In this document: positions 26,513 through 35,654 of the stretch, piece by piece
Layout: each line of letters starts with the position of its first letter
How positions within the stretch are numbered: the first letter of the stretch is position 1
DNA from: Cytobacillus praedii
GTDB taxonomy: Bacteria; Bacillota; Bacilli; Bacillales; Cytobacillaceae
Direction of reading: 5' to 3'
NCBI RefSeq assembly: GCF_001439605.1
Contig: NZ_LMBX01000020.1
Coordinates: 1 to 64,000 of the forward strand
Length of the DNA: 64,000 nucleotides
Translations under genes and position numbers: made by a program
Notes under the pieces: generated by a model
Seen by the model: only the letters and a program-made list of their open reading frames with translations
Told to the model about the DNA's origin: nothing
The model's database searches: none

Positions 26513-27151
26513 TTATCCTTTCATGCATTTAATAAAATCCTCTAATTTGTCTAGCGATTTTATATTTTGATTGCATTTTTGACTATCTTGGCAAATATAA
26601 TTTCCTCTTTTTATAAATGTTCCTTGCACCGATCCTTTCGTTTCCATGATAAACATGCCTAATTCTTCATGACCATGACAAATTGTGCATATGCCTTTTT
26701 TGCTAATATTTTTGAAAGAACCATGAAGTCCAACTAATTTCTCGTTTTGCTCAACTACGATATACTTTTTATTTGATCCTGTATCATTCCAGCCAAAATA
26801 AGATATTTCATGTCTATCTATCTGATCGAATGGAGGAACTTTTAACTTCTTCGCCTTTGGAAATAACTTTTTTATTGACTGTTCGCTTATTTTTTTAAAA
26901 GGAATAACATACTGCTTTAATTGCGATAAAAATGCCTCTGCTTGCTCTTTCTCTCTAATTTCAACAATCGGATTGAATACTTGTCTTTGCTTTTCACTCA
27001 GATCATCGAACAAATGGATAATCTTTTCATCAGTGAGGGTTTTCAATGCCTCGAGTACCTCTTTATCATTGACGGATGTATATCCATTAATGAGTATTTG
27101 CAGTTGATTTTTAATATAGTTAAATTGATCACTTCTAATGAAGGGCTCCAT
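26513..27151 (-). CDS. FusB/FusC-family EF-G-binding protein
   Basis: A 212-residue two-domain protein: an N-terminal helical domain (FIRSDQFNYIKNQLQILING) and a C-terminal treble-clef zinc finger with CTICHGHEELG and the ICQDSQKC pair, the four Cys expected to bind zinc. Proteins of this family bind elongation factor G on the ribosome and, in staphylococci, rescue translation from fusidic acid; Bacillus relatives have an uncertain natural role. The ATG at 27151 has AGGAG ten bases upstream. An extra 21 codons in the longer frame are unlikely. No fusidic-acid locus is next to it. Confidence 0.8.
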   Translation of the reverse strand: MEPFIRSDQFNYIKNQLQILINGYTSVNDKEVLEALKTLTDEKIIHLFDDLSEKQRQVFNPIVEIREKEQAEAFLSQLKQYVIPFKKISEQSIKKLFPKAKKLKVPPFDQIDRHEISYFGWNDTGSNKKYIVVEQNEKLVGLHGSFKNISKKGICTICHGHEELGMFIMETKGSVQGTFIKRGNYICQDSQKCNQNIKSLDKLEDFIKCMKG

Positions 27152-27255
27152 TCTTTTTTCACTCCTGTTCAAAAACCTATTTCCATTTAACTTTATAAGG
27201 TACACGTCATGCATTCAATGGAAAAATTGGTTAAGAAATAAAATCACCATATGAA

Positions 27256-27286
27256 AAAGCACTGATCAAAAGGTGATCAGTGCTTT
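27256..27286 (-). terminator. Terminator behind the CD3324-family gene
   Basis: AAAGCACTGATCA and TGATCAGTGCTTT form a 13-bp stem around a 5-nt loop. A and T runs flank it on both sides. Confidence 0.8.
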
Positions 27287-27548
27287 ATTTAGAATATACG
27301 ATTTTTTTGATCGTTTCGGATGAGAGATAATATTCTTCAGCTAATTGATCAATGGTTATTCCACCTTTAAACGCAGTTCTTATAGCAGAATTTCTTTCAT
27401 CAATTGCCTTTCTCGTACCAGACCGCGTCCCCCATTTGCGATGGGATGCTTTCTTTTTCGGGATATAAATCGTCTCACCTTGTATATATTTTTGTATTTC
27501 TATAATTAAACTTTCCGGTAAAATTGCGTTTGCTTTTACATTTTTCAT
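27285..27548 (-). CDS. CD3324-family small protein
   Basis: An 87-residue basic protein. The first half (NAILPESLIIEIQKYIQGETIYIP) and the second (IDQLAEEYYLSSETIKKIVYS) match the CD3324 family, whose C-terminus looks like a short helix-turn-helix. The role is unknown; a DNA-binding regulator is possible. GAGGGG precedes the ATG by about nine bases. The terminator 27256-27286 overlaps its stop by two bases. Confidence 0.75.
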   Translation of the reverse strand: MKNVKANAILPESLIIEIQKYIQGETIYIPKKKASHRKWGTRSGTRKAIDERNSAIRTAFKGGITIDQLAEEYYLSSETIKKIVYSK

Positions 27549-27640
27549 TTCTGGTTAGCCCCTCATTTATTTTTTTCAAAATAAGGTGCAAAGCCAAATG
27601 AATTAGAAAAGCGTACTTGGGCGATTTTTAAATTCAAAGT

Positions 27641-27718
27641 CTACCCCATGCAAAGTATCGCCTTTCCAAAACTAGGCTTTGCATGAGATGCTGCAGAATC
27701 TGGCCTTCTTATCGCCAA
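27641..27718 (-). CDS. Candidate 25-residue peptide
   Basis: A very short frame with a near-perfect ribosome-binding site: AGGAGGTGATC eight bases before a TTG at 27716-27718. The product begins MAIRRPDSAASHAK and ends KAILCMG. An exact TATAAT lies about 30 bp upstream, at 27755-27760, without a clear -35. Part of the frame is an inverted repeat (CATGCAAAG at 27647-27655 with CTTTGCATG at 27677-27685). It may be a leader peptide, a small protein or a decayed gene. Confidence 0.35.
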   Translation of the reverse strand: MAIRRPDSAASHAKPSFGKAILCMG

Positions 27719-27808
27719 TTCGATCACCTCCTAAAATTACTTTTAATCCCATTATAATAAAAGAACGCTCTTCATGGCTAATGGAACATTTGATTCAATT
27801 TTCTCTGC

Positions 27809-29095
27809 CTACTTTTCCTTAATAAGTTCAATTACTTTCTCTAACTGAATATCTTTATTTGAAATAATTGATTCCCTTGTTTTAGGGACTAAATAATCTG
27901 GATAAATCGCATCTTTGTAGGTTTTGGAAAGGATATATTCTTTTGTTGATAATGATAAATTTATCTTACTATTCGGAAGCACTCCACTGATCACCTCTCC
28001 GAATGCAAAAGGGGAATTTCCGGTAGGCTCACCAACGAGTATACCGATATTATTTTCTTGTATGACACTCGCAAACATATTAGCCGAACTAAAAGTATGA
28101 TTACTAATAAGCACATAAGTGTTTCCTGTAAAATTCGAGTAATTATTAATGCTTGAAGGTTGTATACGATTTATAAAGGCAACAATAACTGCAGAATCCC
28201 CCCCTGGATTTTGCCGTAAATCAATAACAATATTCCCTATCCCATCCCTTTTAACTTCTTTAAAAAAGAGACTTACACTTTTCCGGTACTCCCTTGTATC
28301 ATCACAGGTATGTAAATAATAGTATCCAATATCATTTTCGTGGTCTATAGACCAGCCAAATGTATTTGAATCGTTGAACCGTTTATACCAACTATACCAG
28401 TTATCCTCTGCATCGGTCATTTGCGAATCTGCTACCTCTTTCTTTACAAGGGGAATTCTTACCTTCCTTTTTTCTCCTTGTATATTTTCTACAGTTACTA
28501 CTACTTGGTTGTTTTTAACCAACGACAGCTTCTTCAAATAATATTCATCTTTAATAAAATAATTCGCACGAAACTTTTTCCAGTAGGGGTTCTCCGCCGA
28601 AACGAATCTTCCTAAATCCTTAACAATTTCTTCAACTTCCATTCCGCCTATGCGGACAATGAGATCCCCTTTTTCAACACCATATCCACTCTCTAAAACT
28701 GTCCACCCCTCTTCCGTCCAATCAAGAAGTAATGGCAGTCTTCTTCGTTCGTCTAACATCACAAGACCTGTATGAGCATCTTCCATTTCCGCAACAAATT
28801 CTTGAAGAATAAAATAAAAATCTGTTGTGCTTTTTTCAGAATCCAGTTCACTTTTTATTTCAGCAATCCGCTTATCCCAAACTTCCTTTGTCATTTTCCT
28901 TGAAGGATCGGGATGCTTTGCTAGCATTTCATCTATTAAAAATTGAAAGTCCTCCTGCATTTCATCTGGCTCTAGCATCACAACTGGATTTGCTTCCTGT
29001 TGCCCCCAAATATACCAGCTAAAAAAAATAAGAAAGAATAACACACCTATTCCTGCAGCCATTCTACTCTTATTTCGCTTCCTTTCTATTTTCAC
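27809..29095 (-). CDS. S41-family (tail-specific/C-terminal processing) peptidase
   Basis: A 428-residue protein anchored by one N-terminal helix (GVLFFLIFFSWYIWG) with the rest outside. The peptidase core has the segment VIDLRQNPGGDS near residue 290 and NHTFSSANMFASVIQ with the catalytic Ser, followed by GEPTGNSPFAFGE. No clear PDZ domain is present, so it belongs to the shorter S41 group. I place the start at the GTG at 29095 with AAGGGGTGG just upstream; the codon at 29102-29104 is TGG and cannot be a start. It is a single gene. Its substrate is unknown. Confidence 0.8.
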   Translation of the reverse strand: MKIERKRNKSRMAAGIGVLFFLIFFSWYIWGQQEANPVVMLEPDEMQEDFQFLIDEMLAKHPDPSRKMTKEVWDKRIAEIKSELDSEKSTTDFYFILQEFVAEMEDAHTGLVMLDERRRLPLLLDWTEEGWTVLESGYGVEKGDLIVRIGGMEVEEIVKDLGRFVSAENPYWKKFRANYFIKDEYYLKKLSLVKNNQVVVTVENIQGEKRKVRIPLVKKEVADSQMTDAEDNWYSWYKRFNDSNTFGWSIDHENDIGYYYLHTCDDTREYRKSVSLFFKEVKRDGIGNIVIDLRQNPGGDSAVIVAFINRIQPSSINNYSNFTGNTYVLISNHTFSSANMFASVIQENNIGILVGEPTGNSPFAFGEVISGVLPNSKINLSLSTKEYILSKTYKDAIYPDYLVPKTRESIISNKDIQLEKVIELIKEK

Positions 29096-29173
29096 CGCGC
29101 CCACCCCTTAAATACATATATTACCAAGTATAACAAGTCTATATAACACAATTTTCGAACTTATATGACAAAA

Positions 29174-29202
29174 AATCGACTGTTTATCCTCAACAGTCGA
29201 TT
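29174..29202 (-). terminator. Terminator behind the DinB-family gene
   Basis: A perfect stem AATCGACTGTT/AACAGTCGATT (29174-29184 with 29192-29202), a 7-nt loop and an A-run at 29169-29175 that reads as U-tract on the minus strand. Confidence 0.85.
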
Positions 29203-29213
29203 CAATATTATTA

Positions 29214-29705
29214 TTATTTATTTTGTTCAGGCAAAGGGATAATTCCTCTTCTAATAAAGTTTGCAGAGATTGGTTTCTTCCCGATTTCTCTCGCCCAGAC
29301 AGAAATTTGGCCGATATGATGAATTTCGTGAGCTATAACATGACGCATCACTTCACCCCAGGTAAAAATTTCCGTTCGCCCATCTGGAAAAGAATCATGG
29401 AGGAGATTGCTTTCCATGCCTACATCCCAATTTCTCACAAATTCTTCTACTTCAACGCGGAATTTTGCATCAAGCCCTCTTACCTTTTGCAAACTGTTAT
29501 GCTCTTCAAAGCTTTCCTGAAAATCAGGCTTGCCTTGAAGAAGACGAATCCAGCTCCATTCAACATCGATGATGTGAAAAAGTGTATGCAAAATTCCTCC
29601 TACCCCACCCGTTCGGGCTAAAAGAAGCTCCTCCTCAGCAACGTCTTCACACCATTGATACCAATCTTCCCTTATCAACCAATTATACTGAAACAATGCT
29701 TGCAT
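29214..29705 (-). CDS. DinB-family (YfiT/DinB superfamily) protein
   Basis: A 163-residue four-helix-bundle protein. The three metal-ligand histidines can be seen in GILHTLFHIIDVEWSW and AHEIHHIGQI. Such proteins bind a divalent metal and act as thiol transferases or damage-inducible proteins (B. subtilis DinB is SOS-induced); the reaction here is not known. An AGGAGGT site lies six bases before the ATG. A strong terminator follows its stop. Confidence 0.8.
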   Translation of the reverse strand: MQALFQYNWLIREDWYQWCEDVAEEELLLARTGGVGGILHTLFHIIDVEWSWIRLLQGKPDFQESFEEHNSLQKVRGLDAKFRVEVEEFVRNWDVGMESNLLHDSFPDGRTEIFTWGEVMRHVIAHEIHHIGQISVWAREIGKKPISANFIRRGIIPLPEQNK

Positions 29706-29779
29706 GAAATACCTCCTACTTGTCTAAAAATTCTAAATATACAAGACAAATTTTATCATAAGTAGGTTCTCTTCGACAC

Positions 29780-30883
29780 TTATATTGACTCTTCTTTCTT
29801 ATTAACTGGACCAATATATTTCGATTGCGGACGAAAGATAACATTGTTTTCTGCTTGTTCTAAAATATGTGCACTCCATCCGACTATTCGGCTGGCCGTG
29901 AAGGTTGGGGTGAATAATTCCTTTTCCATCTGAACAGCTTTCATAATCGCAGCTGCATAAAACTCTACATTTGTATAAAGTGACCTGCCTGGCTTTACCT
30001 CTTCAAGAATTTGCACGCCCAGCTTTTCTACTTTCATTGAGAGATCAAGCCACTCATCTTCACCTGAAAACGCCAGGAGCTTCGATTTCAAAGCAACAGA
30101 TCTAGGATCAACTGTTTTATAAATCCGGTGTCCAAATCCCATCAGCTTTTCCCCACGGTTTAATTTATTTCTAATAACCTTTTCTGCATCACCCTGTTCA
30201 TGCACTTCATTTAACAGAGTAATTACTTCAGAGGGTGCACCTCCATGAAGAGGTCCTTTCATCGTTCCAATTGCAGAGGTAATCGCTGAAACTAAATCAG
30301 ACTCAGTAGATGCCGTCACTCTTGCAGAGAACGTAGAGGCATTCATCCCATGCTCCATCGTTAGGATCATATATGTTTCCAGTCCATTAACATGTGCTTT
30401 CAGAGGAACTTCTCCATTTAGCATGTAAAGATAGTTTTCTACATGGTTTAGTTCAGGCTTCGGCGAGATAAATGTTTTTCCTTCTAGATGTCTTTTTCGA
30501 TAGGCAATGATTGTTGGTGTCATAGCAGTGATTCTTATTGCCTGTTCAATGGTCGGCTTCCAGCCATAATTCCTTCTTCCTTCAGCAGATATTACCGTTC
30601 TTAAAACACTCATCATATTCATTTCATCGGGTAAGCTCCTAATTAAGTCAATCATATAACTAGGAAGTTCCCGATTATCTATTAATGAAGCTTTCAATTC
30701 ACTTAGCTGCCTATTTGTAGGGAACTTCACGTTCCACAGAAGATAAGCTGTTTCCTCAAAGGAATAGGTTTCCGTGATCTCCCCAATTTCATATCCGCGG
30801 TAAATCAGCTGTCCCTTTTCTCCGTCCACATGGCTAATCTTTGTTTCAGCTGCAATTACACCTTTTAAACCGTAATGGATCAT
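29780..30883 (-). CDS. citA: Citrate synthase, minor (CitA-type)
   Basis: A 367-residue type II-like (small) citrate synthase that condenses acetyl-CoA and oxaloacetate. Catalytic residues are in the MEHGMNAST segment, GPLHGGAPS and GFGHRIYKTVDP, with Asp in the later Asp-rich region. The divergently read citR immediately upstream matches the B. subtilis citR-citA arrangement, where CitA is the minor, CitR-repressed isozyme. The ATG is preceded by a GGGGAAAT site. It lies next to the DinB gene but with a clear gap. Confidence 0.9.
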   Translation of the reverse strand: MIHYGLKGVIAAETKISHVDGEKGQLIYRGYEIGEITETYSFEETAYLLWNVKFPTNRQLSELKASLIDNRELPSYMIDLIRSLPDEMNMMSVLRTVISAEGRRNYGWKPTIEQAIRITAMTPTIIAYRKRHLEGKTFISPKPELNHVENYLYMLNGEVPLKAHVNGLETYMILTMEHGMNASTFSARVTASTESDLVSAITSAIGTMKGPLHGGAPSEVITLLNEVHEQGDAEKVIRNKLNRGEKLMGFGHRIYKTVDPRSVALKSKLLAFSGEDEWLDLSMKVEKLGVQILEEVKPGRSLYTNVEFYAAAIMKAVQMEKELFTPTFTASRIVGWSAHILEQAENNVIFRPQSKYIGPVNKKEESI

Positions 30884-30997
30884 TTTTCATTTCCCCTTTC
30901 CTTATTTAGGTAAATTATATAAAATAAATATAATTAAAAAAATTAAATGTTTTTAAATATTTTGATTTATTTTATTAATTGTATGGAGGGATAATAC
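30884..30997. promoter_or_regulatory. citA-citR divergent promoter region
   Basis: A 114-bp, extremely AT-rich spacer between the two starts. An inverted pair AAAATAAAT/ATTTATTTT lies within it, but AT content makes this weak. LysR-type regulators usually bind T-N11-A sites here; none can be singled out by eye. Confidence 0.4.
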
Positions 30998-31876
30998 TTG
31001 GAGTTTAGCTGGATCAATACTTTTTTAGTCGCCGCTAAAACTGGGAATTTTAGAAGAACAGCAGAATTTTTATATATCTCACAGCCTTCCGTTACCGTAC
31101 ATATTCAAAATCTCGAGAAGGAATTAGGTGTTCAATTATTTGAAAGGGAAGGCAGAAAAATGAAATTAACAGAGGAGGGAAGGAGATACATTCCACACGC
31201 GGAAAAATTGATGGAGATTTATCAAAAGGGAGTAGAGGATTTGCAATCCTTTAGTCAGGGGTATACTTCAAAGCTATCACTCGCTATCTCGCCATTGATC
31301 GCTGATACCATCCTTCCGTTTGTTCTGAAAAAATATATGACTATCCATCCTCATGTAGAAATTTCAGTGAAGGTACTTGAATCCCTGGATATTGAAAAAG
31401 CCGTACAAAATGATGACATTGATATTGGCCTCTCTTGTCTTCATAGCACGAATCCAGAATTATATTGTGAAGTTTTGTATAAAGACGAAGTAAAATTAAT
31501 TGCACAGCATGATGGCTTGGATGCGGAATCTGCTCCACCATTAGATGAAGAAGAAGTGCTGATGAAAAATTATCTGCTAACAGACAATCATCCGGTCTAT
31601 TGGGAAGCGCTAAGCCGTGAAGTAAAATACAATTTCCCATCCGTGAAAATGATGAAGGTTTCACAAATTCATATTACTAAAAGATTTATAATAGAAGGAT
31701 TAGGCGTCTCCTTCTTGCCCATCTCAACAGTCAGACGTGAATTAATCGAAGGGTGGCTGCTGGAAGTTCCCTGCAGCACGATTACACAGCCAGAAGCCCA
31801 TACCTATGCGATTATGAAGTATAATCACTCCATGCAAAAGGAATTTATGAGGTTTTTAATGAATTATCGGCTTTAG
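30998..31876 (+). CDS. citR: LysR-family regulator CitR
   Basis: A 292-residue LysR-type repressor. The N-terminal helix-turn-helix is FSWINTFLVAAKTGNFRRTA with the recognition helix YISQPSVTVHIQNLEKELG. The effector domain contains SPLIADTILPFVLKKY and HITKRFIIEGLGVSFLPIS, which match B. subtilis CitR closely, as does the divergence from citA. It should repress citA. The start is TTG (30998-31000) behind GGAGGG. Downstream lies an array of CGGTCA repeats. Confidence 0.85.
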   Translation: MEFSWINTFLVAAKTGNFRRTAEFLYISQPSVTVHIQNLEKELGVQLFEREGRKMKLTEEGRRYIPHAEKLMEIYQKGVEDLQSFSQGYTSKLSLAISPLIADTILPFVLKKYMTIHPHVEISVKVLESLDIEKAVQNDDIDIGLSCLHSTNPELYCEVLYKDEVKLIAQHDGLDAESAPPLDEEEVLMKNYLLTDNHPVYWEALSREVKYNFPSVKMMKVSQIHITKRFIIEGLGVSFLPISTVRRELIEGWLLEVPCSTITQPEAHTYAIMKYNHSMQKEFMRFLMNYRL

Positions 31877-31939
31877 GTCGGTCAAATATGAACCTATATT
31901 TCTTTTTTCTGTTTTATTCCATCGCTTTCACCCTTATTT

Positions 31940-32028
31940 CGGTCAAATTTTGATTTATCCGGTCACTTCCTTTCATATTCCGGTCAGATTTTCATTTTTC
32001 CGGTCAAATTCACTAATTTTCCGGTCAA
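31940..32028. repeat. Array of CGGTCA repeats with 20-21 bp spacing
   Basis: CGGTCA occurs at 31940, 31960, 31981, 32001 and 32022, a period of 20-21 bp, and once more at 31879. The bases between are AT-rich and not conserved. Every copy has the same orientation. It lies in the 3' region between citR and the ABC exporter terminator. Confidence 0.6.
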
Positions 32029-32033
32029 TCCAC

Positions 32034-32066
32034 AAAAAAGGACCGCTCTTCATTGAAGAACAGTCC
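32034..32066 (-). terminator. Terminator behind the heterodimeric ABC exporter
   Basis: A 12-bp stem with two G-U pairs (32040-32051 with 32055-32066) and an ATT loop. A-run at 32033-32038 gives U6 on the minus strand. Confidence 0.8.
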
Positions 32067-32075
32067 CTCTTCTCT

Positions 32076-33899
32076 TTAGTTTTCGAACTGAAGTTTGTAC
32101 ATATCATAATAAAATCCTTGCACGGCCAATAACTCCTCATGGCTGCCCTTCTCCACAATCTCACCTTCACGGATAACGAGAATCATATCTGCATTCTCTA
32201 TCGTTTTTAACCGGTGGGCGATAATAAAGCTAGTTTTTCCTTTTGTAAGAGTATTAATGCCTTTTTGAATTTCGATTTCTGTCCGAGTATCAATACTCGA
32301 AGTTGCTTCATCTAATATTAGAATATCCGAATCTGCTAGAATCGCTCTTGCAATCGCGATAAGCTGCTTTTGCCCCTGACTTAAATTTGTTCCGCCGGAT
32401 TCGATTCTAGTTTCATAGTGAGCAGGCAAATGCTTAATAAACCCATGAGCTGACGCTAGCTTTGCCGCGTGAATCACTTCTTCGTCCGTAGCTTCAAGCC
32501 TTCCAAAACGGATATTTTCCATTATCGTCCCCGAGAATAAATACGTATCCTGCAAGACAATTCCTATTTTTGAACGCAAAGACTGAATCTTGTATTCTTT
32601 GATATTTCGGCCATCAATGTAGATTTCACCAGAGTCCACATCATAAAAGCGAGACAGAAGATTAATGATCGTCGTTTTCCCTGAGCCAGTTGGACCGACT
32701 AGGGCAATTGTTTGGCCAGCTTTAACCTCAAAACTTATATTCTTTAATATTCTTTTTTGACCTCCATAACCAAAGGAAACATCTGTGAATGACACTTCTC
32801 CTTTAAAAGAGCTGGATTCAATCGCCTGTTCACTATCCTTAAGGTCAGGAATTTCATCCATAATTTCAAACACACGCTCAGCACCAGCAATTGCGGATTG
32901 AAACGTATTAATTAGGTTAGACATTTGGTTGATCGGTCTGTAAAATTGCCGCGAATATGTAACAAATGACGCAAGAACTCCAATCGTTGTCATCCCGCTA
33001 ATGGCCATCAGTGCACCTGCAGCAATCACAATCCCGAGTCCAAGATTATTAATAAAGTTATTGACAGGTCCAAGAAATCCTGAGGAAATATCCGCCATCA
33101 TTGCTGAATTTCGCAATCTCTCATTTGCATCAGAAAATTTATTGTAGACTTCCTTTTCTTTTCCGAATAAAGTAATGACTTCAATACCGGAAATAGACTC
33201 CTCTACAGTCCCATTCATATCTCCCAGATCTCTCTGTCTTTTTATAAAATTACTGCTGCTGTATGTAATAATTTTATTCGTTGCAAAAAACATCAGTGGA
33301 ATTACAAGCAGTGTCACAAGTGCAAGCATCCAGTTCAGCATTAACATCGCAATCATAACACCTGCAACGGTCAATACAGAGGAAAAAATCTGAATGACAC
33401 TTTGGCTCAAAGCACTATTCAAATTCTCAATATCATTTGTCACTCGGCTCATTAACTCCCCATATGTCCGCTTATCAAAAAACTTCAATGAAAGTGCCTG
33501 AAAATGATCAAATAAATCCTGCCTAAGCATTTGAATCGTTTTTAGAGAAACATTAACCATTATAAATGTTTGAAGCCAGGTAAACAGAGAGACAGCTAAA
33601 TAAACAATTGCCAGCAGTCCTGCCATTCCGATAGTTCCGCTAATATCTTTTGGCATAATATAATGATCAATTATTACCCCGATTAGAAGCGGTCCCAGCA
33701 GCCCAAGTACGGTTGAAATGAGAACCAGCACTATTGCAAAAGACATTGCTGCCTTTTGTTTCTTCATATAGCGCCAAATTCTTTTAATTGTTCCTTTTCT
33801 GTCCTTCGGCTTTACAATGGGCCCGCTCATTCTGCCAGGGCCATTGCCAAACCGAATTGATTTCTCCGTTTGAGCAGTGCTACCTTTTTGCATACTCAC
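32076..33899 (-). CDS. Heterodimeric ABC exporter, catalytically complete subunit
   Basis: A 607-residue protein with six transmembrane helices (about 45-330) and one nucleotide-binding domain (about 360-600). Walker A is GPTGSGKT, the signature LSQGQKQLIAIARA, Walker B LILDEATSSID and the H loop AHRLKTI. The N-terminal region TIKRIWRYMKKQ precedes helix 1. It pairs with the adjacent 33880-35625 subunit in the TM287/288-type group of multidrug/lipid exporters (YfiB/YfiC and BmrC/BmrD in B. subtilis). The GTG at 33899 follows AAGGAGG and overlaps the previous gene by 20 bp, so translation is coupled. The substrate is unknown. Confidence 0.85.
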   Translation of the reverse strand: MSMQKGSTAQTEKSIRFGNGPGRMSGPIVKPKDRKGTIKRIWRYMKKQKAAMSFAIVLVLISTVLGLLGPLLIGVIIDHYIMPKDISGTIGMAGLLAIVYLAVSLFTWLQTFIMVNVSLKTIQMLRQDLFDHFQALSLKFFDKRTYGELMSRVTNDIENLNSALSQSVIQIFSSVLTVAGVMIAMLMLNWMLALVTLLVIPLMFFATNKIITYSSSNFIKRQRDLGDMNGTVEESISGIEVITLFGKEKEVYNKFSDANERLRNSAMMADISSGFLGPVNNFINNLGLGIVIAAGALMAISGMTTIGVLASFVTYSRQFYRPINQMSNLINTFQSAIAGAERVFEIMDEIPDLKDSEQAIESSSFKGEVSFTDVSFGYGGQKRILKNISFEVKAGQTIALVGPTGSGKTTIINLLSRFYDVDSGEIYIDGRNIKEYKIQSLRSKIGIVLQDTYLFSGTIMENIRFGRLEATDEEVIHAAKLASAHGFIKHLPAHYETRIESGGTNLSQGQKQLIAIARAILADSDILILDEATSSIDTRTEIEIQKGINTLTKGKTSFIIAHRLKTIENADMILVIREGEIVEKGSHEELLAVQGFYYDMYKLQFEN

Positions 33900-35625
33900 C
33901 AAGCACCCCTCCTTGCGTAACAAAAGTTTCCTGATAAATCTTATTTGTTGCAAGAAGTTCCTGATGGGTGCCCTTTCCTGCAACCTCTCCATCCTCTAAA
34001 ACGATGATTTGATCTGCTTCTTTTATTGAAGAGATTTTCGAAGAGACAATAATCTTTGTAGACTCTGCATATTCCTGTTTTAACGCTTTTTGAATTGCAG
34101 ACTCTGAGACTGCATCAACTGCCGAGGTGGAGTCATCCAGAATCAAAATAGATGGCTTCCTAATAAATGCCCTTGCAAGAGAGAGTCTTTGTTTTTGCCC
34201 GCCAGAAAGATTCGTTGCACCTTGTGTTAATAGATGATTATACCCTTCATCAAGTTTCTCTATAAACTCACGCGCACAGGCATTCTCTGCTGCTTGCTTT
34301 AAATCTTCTAATGCTGCATTTTCCTTGCCATAGTGCAAATTCTCTTCAATACTTCCAGAGAATAATATTCCCTTTTGTGATACCACACCAATTGTCTCTC
34401 GAAGTGTTTGCAGCTTATATGTTTTAATATTCTTTCCATCAATCAGCACATTACCTTTATCCACATCATAAAGTCTTGGAATCAGCTTTGCTAACGTAGA
34501 TTTTCCGCTTCCTGTTGATCCGATAATGCCCAATGTTTGTCCATTCTTTACCTGAAAGGAAATATCCTTTAATACATATTCTCCATTTTTGCTATAACTG
34601 TAACTCACATGCCGGAACTCGACATCCCCAGCTATTTTTCTAGGATCATATGGATCACTTGGCTCCTCTATGTCTAGTTCCATAGCAAGCACCTCCTGAA
34701 CCCGTTCGGCAGATGGAAAGGCTCTCGTAATTTGCATAAGCACATTGCTGCTCGACATTAAGCCATTCAAAATAATATTTAAATAGTTAATAAATGCAAG
34801 AATGACACCCACCTGGATGGAACCATTATCAACTTTAATTACACCCATCCAAAGGGCTGCAATAATTCCCATATTGACTAAAAAGAGCAAAATCGGCATT
34901 AACAAAGCAATTAACTGCTCAGCTGAAATATTTACTTTTGTCAGCTCATTATTCGCATTGGCAAACTTCTGCTTCTCGAAAGCCTGCCTGCCAAATGCTT
35001 TTACCACTCTCATGCCGGCCAGGTTCTCTTGTAATCTGGTATTTACTTTATCAATGGCTTCCTGAACCTTTTTAAATAAAGCACCTGACTTCTTCGTAAA
35101 AAGAATAATAACGAGGATGAGTACCGGGACAACAGCTGCAAGAATCGGAAATAGCTCCCGTGCTGTGAAAAAAACAATAATAATACTCCCGACAAAAAGC
35201 AGAGGACCCCTAACAAAAATTTTCAGCGTCATCATAACCGCTCTTTGCAGAGAGGAAATATCATTAGTAACAATTGTTATTAGCTTTCCTGTTCCAAAGG
35301 CATCAATGTTTCTGCTTGAAAACAGCTCAATCCTTTGAAATACATCCTTTCTCATATCAGTTGCAAAATGGACAGCAGCCCGCGTGCTATATACTGAGCA
35401 CCCCAATCCGCCTGCAAGTCCAATGATTGCAGCTCCAACCATGAAAAGACCCATTTTCACTGTATAACCAGTGTTATTACTGGCAATCCCATCATCAATA
35501 ATATGCTGCATTAAAGTAGGCTGAATTAAATCCATTGCCACTTCCACAAACATAAAAAAAGGCCCTAATATAGCAAACAGCCAATAGGGCTTCATATAAG
35601 ACAATAATGCTTTTAGTGCCTGCAT
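33880..35625 (-). CDS. Heterodimeric ABC exporter, subunit with degenerate ATP site
   Basis: A 581-residue protein with six membrane helices and one nucleotide-binding domain. Walker A is GSTGSGKS and the signature LSGGQKQRLSLARA, but Walker B ends LILDDSTSAVD, with Asp in place of the catalytic Glu, and the switch His position reads SSKISSIK. These substitutions mark the non-catalytic site of asymmetric ABC exporters. The start ATG has CAGGGG upstream; the longer frame is read through a repeat. It is the first of the two exporter genes. A dispersed repeat lies just upstream. Confidence 0.85.
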   Translation of the reverse strand: MQALKALLSYMKPYWLFAILGPFFMFVEVAMDLIQPTLMQHIIDDGIASNNTGYTVKMGLFMVGAAIIGLAGGLGCSVYSTRAAVHFATDMRKDVFQRIELFSSRNIDAFGTGKLITIVTNDISSLQRAVMMTLKIFVRGPLLFVGSIIIVFFTARELFPILAAVVPVLILVIILFTKKSGALFKKVQEAIDKVNTRLQENLAGMRVVKAFGRQAFEKQKFANANNELTKVNISAEQLIALLMPILLFLVNMGIIAALWMGVIKVDNGSIQVGVILAFINYLNIILNGLMSSSNVLMQITRAFPSAERVQEVLAMELDIEEPSDPYDPRKIAGDVEFRHVSYSYSKNGEYVLKDISFQVKNGQTLGIIGSTGSGKSTLAKLIPRLYDVDKGNVLIDGKNIKTYKLQTLRETIGVVSQKGILFSGSIEENLHYGKENAALEDLKQAAENACAREFIEKLDEGYNHLLTQGATNLSGGQKQRLSLARAFIRKPSILILDDSTSAVDAVSESAIQKALKQEYAESTKIIVSSKISSIKEADQIIVLEDGEVAGKGTHQELLATNKIYQETFVTQGGVLGEYAKR

Positions 35626-35654
35626 GCATTTCCCCTGCCTATCTATTTCACTTA

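Noticed and set aside
29096-29104. Extension of the S41 peptidase by three codons
   Set aside because: The first of these codons reads TGG, not a start; the GTG at 29095 has a good ribosome-binding site.
30884-30997. AAAATAAAT/ATTTATTTT inverted pair as a CitR operator
   Set aside because: The region is almost all A and T, so such pairs are expected by chance.
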